Source: an uncultured Caulobacterales bacterium (GTDB taxonomy: Bacteria > Pseudomonadota > Alphaproteobacteria > Caulobacterales > Maricaulaceae). Taken from it: a stretch of DNA of 5,808 nt. Positions 1 through 5,808 of the stretch are shown here, piece by piece. The notes beneath the pieces are model-generated. The model ran no database searches. It was not told the DNA's origin and was given only the letters and a program-made list of their open reading frames with translations. The translations under genes were made by a program, and so were the position numbers. Within the stretch, counting starts at the first letter, position 1. Each line of letters begins with the position of its first letter. Where the stretch lies: positions 1 through 5,808 of the forward strand of contig CALJNJ010000153.1 in the NCBI GenBank assembly GCA_937981945.1. The letters are read 5' to 3'.

Positions 1-1376
1 AAAACCCCGATGATCAAGGTCATGGCCATTAAGTGAATATAGTGCAGATTGATATTTTGCGACTCCACCAATGGGGCTGTCGCAAAGGCATAAAACCCGA
101 CACCAAGGATAACGGCCATAATCATGGCTCTTGCATCAACATTTTTCCACAGCAAGCCCACGACAAAGGCGGAGAGGATGGGCATGGACAATAAGCCGTA
201 AAGCTGCTGCACCGTGTTGATGATGCTTTGTTCCGGATTGTTGAAAATCGGGATCATCAAAAACGCCAAGACGACCATAACAACGGAGACCCAAAACGAC
301 AGGCGTTTCACATTGGGCTTTTCGTTAAAATAAGTCTCGTGAATATCGCAAACCCAAAGCGCTGCAGACGCGTTCAATATGGAATTAAATGTGGTCAATA
401 CTGCCGCCGCAATGGCCGCCGCAAAAGCGCCCGACAGGAAAGACGGCAAAAGATCGCCGACAATCCGCCCATAAGCCGCATCCCCAATATCGCCGTAAAG
501 CTTATAGGACACGATACCCGGCAAAACGATAATCGGCGGCACAATCAGCAAACGAATGGCCGCCGCGGCCATAATGCCCTTTTGCGCTTCTTTCACACTC
601 GGTGATGCCATGGCCCGCTGCGTGATGGTTTGATTGGTCGACCAGTAAAACATTTGAATAAATATCATTCCGGTAAAGAGAGTCTTCCACGGAATGTCCG
701 AACTGTCCGAGCCTACTAAGGTTAGACGTTCTTTGGGAATGCCGGTGAAGTCCCAATTAATGGCATTCAGCGCAATCAACGTGACCGTGACTGCCAAGCT
801 CAGCAGCAAGACGCCAGAGAATGTATCGGAGACGGCAACGGCGCGCAGTCCGCCGAAAATCGCATAGGCTGACCCGACAACGGCGAAGATCGCCGCGATG
901 ATGTAAAGATTGATATCGATCCCGAACATGCTCTGCATAAACAAAGAGCCGCCATATAAAATGGCCGGCAGAAAGATAAAGATATTCCCGAGCAGAAACA
1001 GGACTGAGATAAGAGCGCGAATATGAGGATTATTATAGCGCTTTTCCAAAAGCTCCGTGGTCGTGGTGCAATTATATTTGTAGTAAACGGGGATAAACAA
1101 AAAGCACAACATGAAGAGACCGACAACGGCGGCCAATTCCCACCAGGCCAAAAGCGCCATTTGATTGCCGTTCATGCCTACCAGCTGATCCGTGGAGAGA
1201 TTGGTCAGGGTGATGGATCCGGCCACAAAATACCATTTCAGAGATCCGCCGGCGAGGAAGTATTCCTGCTCGCCGTTTTCGTCCGTTCTTTGGCCGCGGC
1301 AATACCAATAAGTAACCCCGGCGATCAACGCAGATAGCGCCAAAAACACAATGACCTGTACGCTTTGAAGTTCCAT
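1..1376 (-). CDS. Sodium:solute symporter (SSS family, vSGLT-like), 3' end beyond window
   Basis: This is an inner-membrane, sodium-driven importer, probably for a sugar or small glycoside. Translating from the ATG at 1376 gives 458 uninterrupted codons that are still open at base 1, so the C-terminus is missing. Visible SSS hallmarks are YFLAGGSL (39-46), NLSTDQLVGMNG (59-70), the amphipathic TTTELLEKRY (105-114), YAIFGGLRAV (171-180), FYWSTNQTITQRAMA (243-257), EAQKGI (263-268) and AAAVLTTFNSILNASA (323-338), which spans the usual second sodium site with T328/T329 where vSGLT has two serines. About a dozen hydrophobic helices are visible, starting at residues 7-26. By recalled alignment to vSGLT, sugar-contact positions Q64, E80, Y244 and Q390 are kept, while A83, Q241 and R275 replace Ser, Asn and Lys. 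It is the last gene seen in the operon, 24 nt after the beta-galactosidase, with a strong ribosome site. The family is secure; the exact substrate is not. Confidence 0.95.
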   Translation of the reverse strand, partial: MELQSVQVIVFLALSALIAGVTYWYCRGQRTDENGEQEYFLAGGSLKWYFVAGSITLTNLSTDQLVGMNGNQMALLAWWELAAVVGLFMLCFLFIPVYYKYNCTTTTELLEKRYNNPHIRALISVLFLLGNIFIFLPAILYGGSLFMQSMFGIDINLYIIAAIFAVVGSAYAIFGGLRAVAVSDTFSGVLLLSLAVTVTLIALNAINWDFTGIPKERLTLVGSDSSDIPWKTLFTGMIFIQMFYWSTNQTITQRAMASPSVKEAQKGIMAAAAIRLLIVPPIIVLPGIVSYKLYGDIGDAAYGRIVGDLLPSFLSGAFAAAIAAAVLTTFNSILNASAALWVCDIHETYFNEKPNVKRLSFWVSVVMVVLAFLMIPIFNNPEQSIINTVQQLYGLLSMPILSAFVVGLLWKNVDARAMIMAVILGVGFYAFATAPLVESQNINLHYIHLMAMTLIIGV

Positions 1377-1382
1377 TTTAGA

Positions 1383-1389
1383 CTCCCCT
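1383..1389 (-). promoter_or_regulatory. Ribosome binding site of the symporter gene
   Basis: AGGGGAG lies 6 nt upstream of the ATG at 1376, inside the 24-nt gap after the GH42 stop. It is the best Shine-Dalgarno in the operon and fixes the symporter start. The short gap has no room for a normal independent promoter, so the gene is probably co-transcribed with GH42. Confidence 0.8.
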
Positions 1390-1393
1390 ATAT

Positions 1394-1421
1394 GCGCGCG
1401 CTACAAAACGCGCTTTTTTGT
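1394..1421 (+). terminator. Possible plus-strand (antisense) terminator hairpin
   Basis: Read on the plus strand, GCGCG (1396-1400) can pair with CGCGC (1409-1413) around an 8-nt loop, followed directly by six T and then a further T-rich stretch. This has the shape of a weak intrinsic terminator acting against transcription antisense to the operon. It overlaps the last codons of the GH42 gene, which end in Lys-Lys-Arg-Val-Leu, so it may be a by-product of coding. On the minus strand the hairpin lacks a T-run and should not stop the operon. Confidence 0.25.
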
Positions 1422-3347
1422 TTTATTGTCGATCAGCGCAATATCTGCGCCGTCCAAATTTTGGTCGCCCTGAATGCCGAACCGGGCAAGGTCGACCGGA
1501 TTGGTCCCGTAATTCATATGAAGTGTATAAGATCCGATCAGGCGGCGGCGATGACCGTCAGGCATTGGCGCAACATCCAGACCGGCCTTTTCCGATTGAT
1601 CTTTCAAAATTCGGGCCATGGCCTCGGAGTCCGGCCATCCTGTCACGTAATTGACCTTCCCGTTTGCGATCAGCGCCGGCGCGCCGTCGTCACAGCGCTC
1701 TATAATATCGGCCGAACCCGTGACGTGTTCCCGCCAGATGTGAAAATGCCCGCCTCTGCCCAGCGCAATCGGCGCGGTCGGCCGAAGGGTTTCCACTGAC
1801 GTCACTTTTGCGTTCAGGCCGGGAATCCCGGGCGGTAAGTCTGCGGGAATTTGAAAATCGTCGGTTTTTGATCCGCTGCGCGGCCCGATCAAAACTTGCC
1901 CGCCATAGGATTTAAGTGCTGTTTGGATATTGCCTGAGAGCGAAAACAATCCCGGTATGATGACCAATTTTCGGTCACCGAAATTGTCACAATTTCCGGG
2001 CAAAATATCAACGGACAGCCCCAAGCGTCTGAGGCCTACATAAAACTCATAGACCAAACGAAAGTAGTCAAACTCCCGGCCCTGTGGCTGCGTCTCCCAG
2101 GCCCAAGCTGACGGATAGTCAAACACAAGCGCGGCCGAAGCCGGATTCGTCTGCGCGCCCTCCAAAACTGCCAGCTCCCGTCCGGCCGTTTTGATTTCAG
2201 CGGCGCAGTCGGACACATCCCTATTGGGGAGCCGTAATCCCGAATGCATTTGCTCTTGGCCGAACGGCGCCTGCCGCCAGCGAAAATAGCTGATGACTTC
2301 CGCGCCGTGAGCCGCGGCCTCCCAGGTCCAAAGCCTGACCATGCCGGGGAGCGGTTTGGGATTATAGGGTGCCCAGTTTACCGGCCCCGGCTGCTGCTCC
2401 ATCACCCACCACCGTCCGTGTCCGACGGATCTGTAAATATCGTGATGAAAGGCCTGAAAGTCAGGGTCGCCTTGACGCATAAATTGATGTTTGAAATCTT
2501 CGCCCTGATCGGACCTGTCTTCGAGAAAGCCCAGCGGGTAACTGTCCCAGCTAGCGATCTCTAAATCATCGCCCACGGCAAAATGATCAAATTCTGTGAT
2601 CCGTCCCATATAATTATGGATCAGCGGAGCGTCCGTATGTGCGCGCAAAGCGTCGACTTGAATTTTGTTAAACGCAACAACCTCATCAGATGCAAATCTT
2701 CGAAAATCCATCACATGGGCGGGATTGGGTTCGGTCACGGTTTGGTTGGGCAAATTAATTTGATCAAAGCTACCATATTCCATGGACCAAAATACATTGC
2801 CCCACGCCCGGTTCAGCCCGTCAATATTTTCATATTTTTGCGAAAGCCATATCCGAAACCCGGCCAAAGCCGACGGGCCGTAAGACAGGATTGTTTCATG
2901 ACAACCATATTCATTGTCGATCTGCCACGCTTTCACATAGGGATTTTGACCATAGCGCTGCCCCATAATATCCGCGATGCGGGCACATTCGTCCCGGTAG
3001 CCTTGATGTGAAAAACAATAATGCCGTCTTGAGCCGAAGCCGCGCGGCGCGCCATCCTTGGTGACGGCGATCATATCGGGATATTTGTCGACCAGACGGC
3101 GCAGCGGCGTTGCGGTTGGCGTACATAATATGACGTCCAGCCCGGCTTGCCCCAAAATGTCGATGGCGCGGTCCAGCCAGTCCCAAGAAAATTTGCCCTC
3201 TTCCGGCTCCATACGGCTCCAGGCAAATTCGCCGATGCGGACCCAAGACAATCCCATCTCGCGCATATCCCGCGCATCATCAGCCCATTTGGCTTCGGGC
3301 CAATGTTCGGGATAATAGCAAACGCCGAGTTTTGGGAATGTGCTCAT
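1401..3347 (-). CDS. GH42 beta-galactosidase (possible alpha-L-arabinopyranosidase side activity)
   Basis: This enzyme cleaves terminal beta-D-galactose from small galactosides with retention of configuration. At 648 aa it is a normal length for GH42. The N-terminus LGVCYYPEHWPEAKW (7-21) is the classic family opening and supports the ATG at 3347. The order is a TIM barrel (about 1-380), the beta-galactosidase trimerisation domain (about 390-600) and a short beta-rich tail. The acid/base is E146 in WQIDNEYG and the nucleophile is E317 in VMEQQPGPVNW; WDSYPLG (267-273) and RLWTWEAAAHGAE (338-350) are further family motifs. Of the four zinc-binding cysteines of the Thermus A4 enzyme only the equivalent of the first, C111, remains; the other three positions appear as S155, G157 and A160, so the structural zinc is probably absent. 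There is no signal peptide, so it should be cytoplasmic. Its ATG directly follows the GH36 TAG, which suggests coupled translation. The family is certain; the natural substrate is inferred. Confidence 0.97.
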   Translation of the reverse strand: MSTFPKLGVCYYPEHWPEAKWADDARDMREMGLSWVRIGEFAWSRMEPEEGKFSWDWLDRAIDILGQAGLDVILCTPTATPLRRLVDKYPDMIAVTKDGAPRGFGSRRHYCFSHQGYRDECARIADIMGQRYGQNPYVKAWQIDNEYGCHETILSYGPSALAGFRIWLSQKYENIDGLNRAWGNVFWSMEYGSFDQINLPNQTVTEPNPAHVMDFRRFASDEVVAFNKIQVDALRAHTDAPLIHNYMGRITEFDHFAVGDDLEIASWDSYPLGFLEDRSDQGEDFKHQFMRQGDPDFQAFHHDIYRSVGHGRWWVMEQQPGPVNWAPYNPKPLPGMVRLWTWEAAAHGAEVISYFRWRQAPFGQEQMHSGLRLPNRDVSDCAAEIKTAGRELAVLEGAQTNPASAALVFDYPSAWAWETQPQGREFDYFRLVYEFYVGLRRLGLSVDILPGNCDNFGDRKLVIIPGLFSLSGNIQTALKSYGGQVLIGPRSGSKTDDFQIPADLPPGIPGLNAKVTSVETLRPTAPIALGRGGHFHIWREHVTGSADIIERCDDGAPALIANGKVNYVTGWPDSEAMARILKDQSEKAGLDVAPMPDGHRRRLIGSYTLHMNYGTNPVDLARFGIQGDQNLDGADIALIDNKTKKRVL

Positions 3348-5555
3348 CTAGCCCGCCTTTTCAAAGACAAACAGGTAGGACGAGAAATCGCCCTTACTCA
3401 TATACCGCACATCATCCCGGACTTGCCCGGTTGCGACATATGGCATTGGCATGCCGTTTTGCATGAGCGCGTCACCTTGATAGGACGCGCCGTCCTCTTC
3501 CAAGACATAAATTGCATTGGGATCCAGCCCCACCATATGAGCCCGCCTGAACGGCAGATTAGGCGCCGACAGAATATGAAAATAAGCCAAATAGACCTTG
3601 GAGCTGTCCCGCGTTGTATATTGCCAGCAAACTTCGTTCTGATTTTTGATCACGCGGTCAAAACGTCCGCCGACCATATCATCGGCGCTTTCTTTGGCGA
3701 AAGCCATGAGAGATTTAAGCTCGTTGTGATTGTCCGCTAAATCCGTTTCGTTCAGCGACATGCCCCGCGCCGCGCAAAATACGCCGGCCATAAACCGGGT
3801 TTGGATGGACGAAACTCGGCCGTTTTGGTGATTGGGCGACGGCCCCACATAAGCCGCCATAACATCAAGCGGGAACAAATAAGAGGCTCCGTTTACAATA
3901 TCGAGACGCCCGACCGGGTCACACATATCGCTGGTCCAGGTTTGCGGCATAAAACTGAGCATGCCCAGATCAAATCGATTGCCGCCGCTGGCACAGTTTT
4001 CGAAAAGAACATTCGGATATTTTTGCGTCAATTTTCTAAGCAATCGATACAGGCCGATCATATAGCGGTGAGAGACTTCCCGTTGACGATTTCGCGATAA
4101 GCCGGCCGAACCCACTTCGGTCATATTTCGGTTCATATCCCATTTGACGTAATCAATGTCACCGCAGGACAGAATGGCGTCGATTTTCCGGAACAGATAA
4201 TCCGTCACCTCTTTGCGCGACAAATCCAAGGTCAGTTGATTGCGGCCCAGTGACGGCTCGCGCCCGGGCACATGCAAAATCCAGTCAGGATGTTTCTCGA
4301 ACAACATGCTTTTCGGATTGACCATTTCGGGTTCAAACCAAATGCCGAACTTAAGCCCTTTGGCTTTGACCTTGCCGGCCAACCACGGAATTCCGTTTGG
4401 AAATCTTTCTGTGTCAGCGACCCAATCACCCAAAGATGACGTGTCATCTTTTCGGCCCTCAAACCAGCCGTCGTCGAGCACTAACATATCGACGCCGACA
4501 TTTTTTGCTTTATCGGCCAAGGCCAAAACTTTGTCTTCATTGACGTCAAAATAAGCCGCTTCCCAGGTATTGAGATAGGTCGGGCGTGCTTTGTTTTTAA
4601 AATTGGGCGGGGAAATTTTTTCACGAATAAAGTCGTGCCAAATTCGGCTCATGCCGCGAAGGCCCGTATCAGAGTAAACATGCAGAGCTTCGGGCGTGCA
4701 GAATTTTTTGCCGGGCTTTAATCGCCAATGAAAATTGAACGGGTTAATTCCGGCCAAAACCCGAACATCTTCAAACTCCCCCTTTTCAATATTTATGGCG
4801 AAGTTCCCGCTATAGACCAGCGTCGTTGCATAGACCCGCCCGGCATCTTCGGTGGATCCTTTTTCAAGAATGGCGACAAACGGCGCATGGGCGGCGCTTG
4901 ACGTCCCGCGCGCCGAGTCCACGACAAATCGTCCTTTGGGCACGTCAATACGTTCTTCATTAAATTCACGGGACCACGTGCCGTGAAAATGCATGATCTC
5001 ATAATCTGATGCGGGCAAATCAAGCGCCGTACTGAACGCATGCTGAAGCTGAATTTCAGTTTCGGACTTATTCCTGAATTTCGCTGACCTGACGAGGACA
5101 CCGAACTCTTCGTAAATTGTGTAATGAAGTTCGACCTCTAATTTGTGCAGGGGATCCACCAAGGTCACGATCAGTGTTTCGCACGCACCGCCCCGCGTCG
5201 ACGGCAAATCTTTCAGGGGCTTTTTCTCTTTTGTAATTTTGTGTTTTTTATAATGCAGCGAAAACACCGTATTGCCGTCAGAGTTTCGGCCATGAAGCGC
5301 CGGGAACCGATAGTCAGACGTCCCGAAGCTCGGATATTCCTGCGGCGTATCGCTAAGACTGAAAAACTTCCCGCCTTGAAAGGTTGAAGCCACCTCTCTT
5401 TGCGTCCGCAAATGATGGGCGGTGACATTTAGCGGATCCCGCAAGGCCCCGCCATAATGTATATGCTCCGGAATACCTTCAGGCGACACGCGAAACACAT
5501 AAGAAAAGTACTTATTTGTTAGCGAAAAAACATTATCTTCAGAGACCGTAATCAA
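3348..5555 (-). CDS. GH36 alpha-galactosidase
   Basis: This enzyme removes terminal alpha-D-galactose from oligosaccharides such as melibiose- or raffinose-type sugars. Its 735 aa match the long (about 730 aa) group of bacterial GH36 enzymes. The order is an N-terminal beta-supersandwich (about 1-305), a TIM barrel (about 320-640) and a C-terminal beta-sandwich (about 645-735). Motifs are WEAAYFDV (331-338), LVLDDGWFEGR (358-368), GIWFEPEMVNP (404-414), YVKWDMNRN (469-477, nucleophile D473), ENCASGGNRFDLG (519-531), WTSDMCDP (540-547, acid/base D543) and PNHQNGR (574-580). The acid/base loop reads SDMCD where I recall SDNTD as common. There is no signal peptide, so it should be cytoplasmic. 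The start is a TTG overlapping the SapC-like stop by 4 nt, with a weak GGGA 8 nt upstream. The next in-frame Met is near residue 188, too far in, so TTG is the best choice. A related alpha-galactoside or alpha-N-acetylgalactosaminide specificity cannot be excluded. Confidence 0.96.
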   Translation of the reverse strand: MITVSEDNVFSLTNKYFSYVFRVSPEGIPEHIHYGGALRDPLNVTAHHLRTQREVASTFQGGKFFSLSDTPQEYPSFGTSDYRFPALHGRNSDGNTVFSLHYKKHKITKEKKPLKDLPSTRGGACETLIVTLVDPLHKLEVELHYTIYEEFGVLVRSAKFRNKSETEIQLQHAFSTALDLPASDYEIMHFHGTWSREFNEERIDVPKGRFVVDSARGTSSAAHAPFVAILEKGSTEDAGRVYATTLVYSGNFAINIEKGEFEDVRVLAGINPFNFHWRLKPGKKFCTPEALHVYSDTGLRGMSRIWHDFIREKISPPNFKNKARPTYLNTWEAAYFDVNEDKVLALADKAKNVGVDMLVLDDGWFEGRKDDTSSLGDWVADTERFPNGIPWLAGKVKAKGLKFGIWFEPEMVNPKSMLFEKHPDWILHVPGREPSLGRNQLTLDLSRKEVTDYLFRKIDAILSCGDIDYVKWDMNRNMTEVGSAGLSRNRQREVSHRYMIGLYRLLRKLTQKYPNVLFENCASGGNRFDLGMLSFMPQTWTSDMCDPVGRLDIVNGASYLFPLDVMAAYVGPSPNHQNGRVSSIQTRFMAGVFCAARGMSLNETDLADNHNELKSLMAFAKESADDMVGGRFDRVIKNQNEVCWQYTTRDSSKVYLAYFHILSAPNLPFRRAHMVGLDPNAIYVLEEDGASYQGDALMQNGMPMPYVATGQVRDDVRYMSKGDFSSYLFVFEKAG
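3356..3361 (-). promoter_or_regulatory. Ribosome binding site of the GH42 gene
   Basis: AAAAGG lies 8 nt upstream of the ATG at 3347, inside the last codons of the GH36 gene. Together with the abutting TAGATG junction it supports this start and suggests that ribosomes finishing GH36 re-initiate on GH42. Confidence 0.55.
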
Positions 5556-5808
5556 AGCGATAATCCCGCATTTTGGAGGTCTTTGGAGACTTCCAGATTT
5601 ATATTGACGATCGCGTCGCCCGGCTGATGTGAATTGTGCCGGCGGATCAGAGCGTTAAGCTGATTAACGGAAAACAATAGCGCGTAGATTGGCGCTAAAT
5701 AGCCTTTTCGTCTCAGTTCTGAATGCTCACTCTCTGATAGTTGATGGAGACGATCTTCGTGGATCATATTCAACCCTCGAATTTTGTTGAATCGATCGCC
5801 CTCATACT
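5552..5808 (-). CDS. SapC family protein, C-terminal part (5' end beyond window)
   Basis: The reading frame is open from codon 5806-5804 to the TGA at 5552-5554, giving 84 visible residues. The segment GLNMIHEDRLHQLSE followed by ELRRKGYLAPIYALLF and SVNQLNALIRRHN resembles the C-terminal end of SapC proteins (Pfam SapC), which usually read like G-[FL]-Y-x-[IV]-D-E-x-[KR]-L, then L-x-x-G-x-L-x-x-I-Y-A-H-L-x-S-L. SapC proteins are usually about 230-260 aa, so most of the gene lies outside. Their biochemical role is unknown; they recur beside TonB-dependent receptors in carbohydrate loci, which fits the downstream glycosidases. About 25 polar residues follow the last SapC-like helix, possibly a lineage-specific tail. 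A shorter gene starting at the ATG at 5767 (71 aa), with GAGGG 6 nt upstream, is possible, but the frame upstream is uninterrupted and looks family-like, so I prefer the truncated long form. Confidence 0.7.
   Translation of the reverse strand, partial: YEGDRFNKIRGLNMIHEDRLHQLSESEHSELRRKGYLAPIYALLFSVNQLNALIRRHNSHQPGDAIVNINLEVSKDLQNAGLSL
5564..5567 (-). promoter_or_regulatory. Weak ribosome binding site for the GH36 TTG start
   Basis: GGGA lies 8 nt upstream of the TTG at 5555, within the last codons of the SapC-like gene. It is weak, and with a TTG codon and a 4-nt gene overlap it suggests that GH36 translation depends mostly on coupling to the upstream gene. Confidence 0.35.
5774..5778 (-). 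promoter_or_regulatory. Shine-Dalgarno-like site inside the SapC-like frame
   Basis: GAGGG stands 6 nt upstream of an in-frame ATG at 5767. It could drive an internal start producing a 71-aa C-terminal protein, or be a coincidence of the Arg-Gly codons. It also directly precedes a TTG at 5773, too close for that codon to be the start it serves. Confidence 0.3.

Noticed and set aside
228..605. Plus-strand open frame of 125 codons rich in Arg, Asn and Gln
   Set aside because: It lies opposite the symporter gene, whose frame shows clear SSS motifs. The composition is that of an antisense shadow and no family is recognisable.
502..1308. Several short minus-strand open frames within the symporter region
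   Set aside because: They are out-of-frame fragments of the same stretch. The single frame from 1376 to the left edge is uninterrupted and encodes SSS motifs, so there is no frameshift or pseudogene.
1377..1400. Independent promoter or operon terminator between GH42 and the symporter
   Set aside because: The gap is only 24 nt and is largely filled by the ribosome site. On the minus strand the GC-rich stem is not followed by a T-run.
3147..3740. Plus-strand open frame of 197 codons
   Set aside because: It is antisense to the GH36/GH42 junction, has no recognisable domain, and both minus-strand frames there are certain.
5552..5773. A complete 73-aa protein starting at TTG 5773
   Set aside because: The TTG follows the GAGGG with no spacing, and the frame continues open to the window edge with SapC-like sequence. 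A truncated longer gene, or at most an internal ATG start at 5767, fits better.
1..5808. tRNA, rRNA, CRISPR array, insertion sequence, riboswitch or long direct repeats
   Set aside because: Reading both strands showed no such structure. Nearly all bases are accounted for by four coding frames.

Overview
The window holds one tightly packed, leftward (minus-strand) sugar-use operon. In transcription order it carries the C-terminal end of a SapC-family protein (cut by the right edge), a complete GH36 alpha-galactosidase (735 aa), a complete GH42 beta-galactosidase (648 aa), and a sodium:solute symporter (SSS) of the vSGLT type, cut by the left edge after 458 codons. I see no convincing gene on the plus strand and no RNA gene, mobile element, CRISPR array or long repeat.

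The junctions suggest one transcript. The SapC-like stop overlaps the GH36 start by 4 nt (TTGA). The GH36 stop abuts the GH42 start (TAGATG). Only 24 nt separate GH42 from the symporter, and a strong Shine-Dalgarno lies in that gap. No gene-free stretch exceeds 30 bases and no internal promoter is evident, so the promoter should lie beyond the right edge.

Organism: a Gram-negative proteobacterium is the best guess. SapC-family proteins typically sit beside TonB-dependent receptors in glycan-use loci of Alphaproteobacteria (Caulobacter- and sphingomonad-like) and some marine or plant-associated Gammaproteobacteria. Base composition looks moderate, around 50% GC by eye. I cannot name the genus.

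How the genes could work together: neither glycosidase has a signal peptide, so both should act in the cytoplasm. The symporter brings in a sugar or small galactoside. GH36 then removes terminal alpha-galactose and GH42 removes beta-galactose. A substrate carrying both linkages fits best. One specific, untested candidate is the alpha-Gal-(1,6)-beta-Gal-glycerol head group of the plant and algal galactolipid DGDG. Several predicted sugar-contact positions in the symporter differ from vSGLT, and the GH36 acid/base loop reads SDMCD where I recall SDNTD as common. Substrate preference may therefore be unusual.
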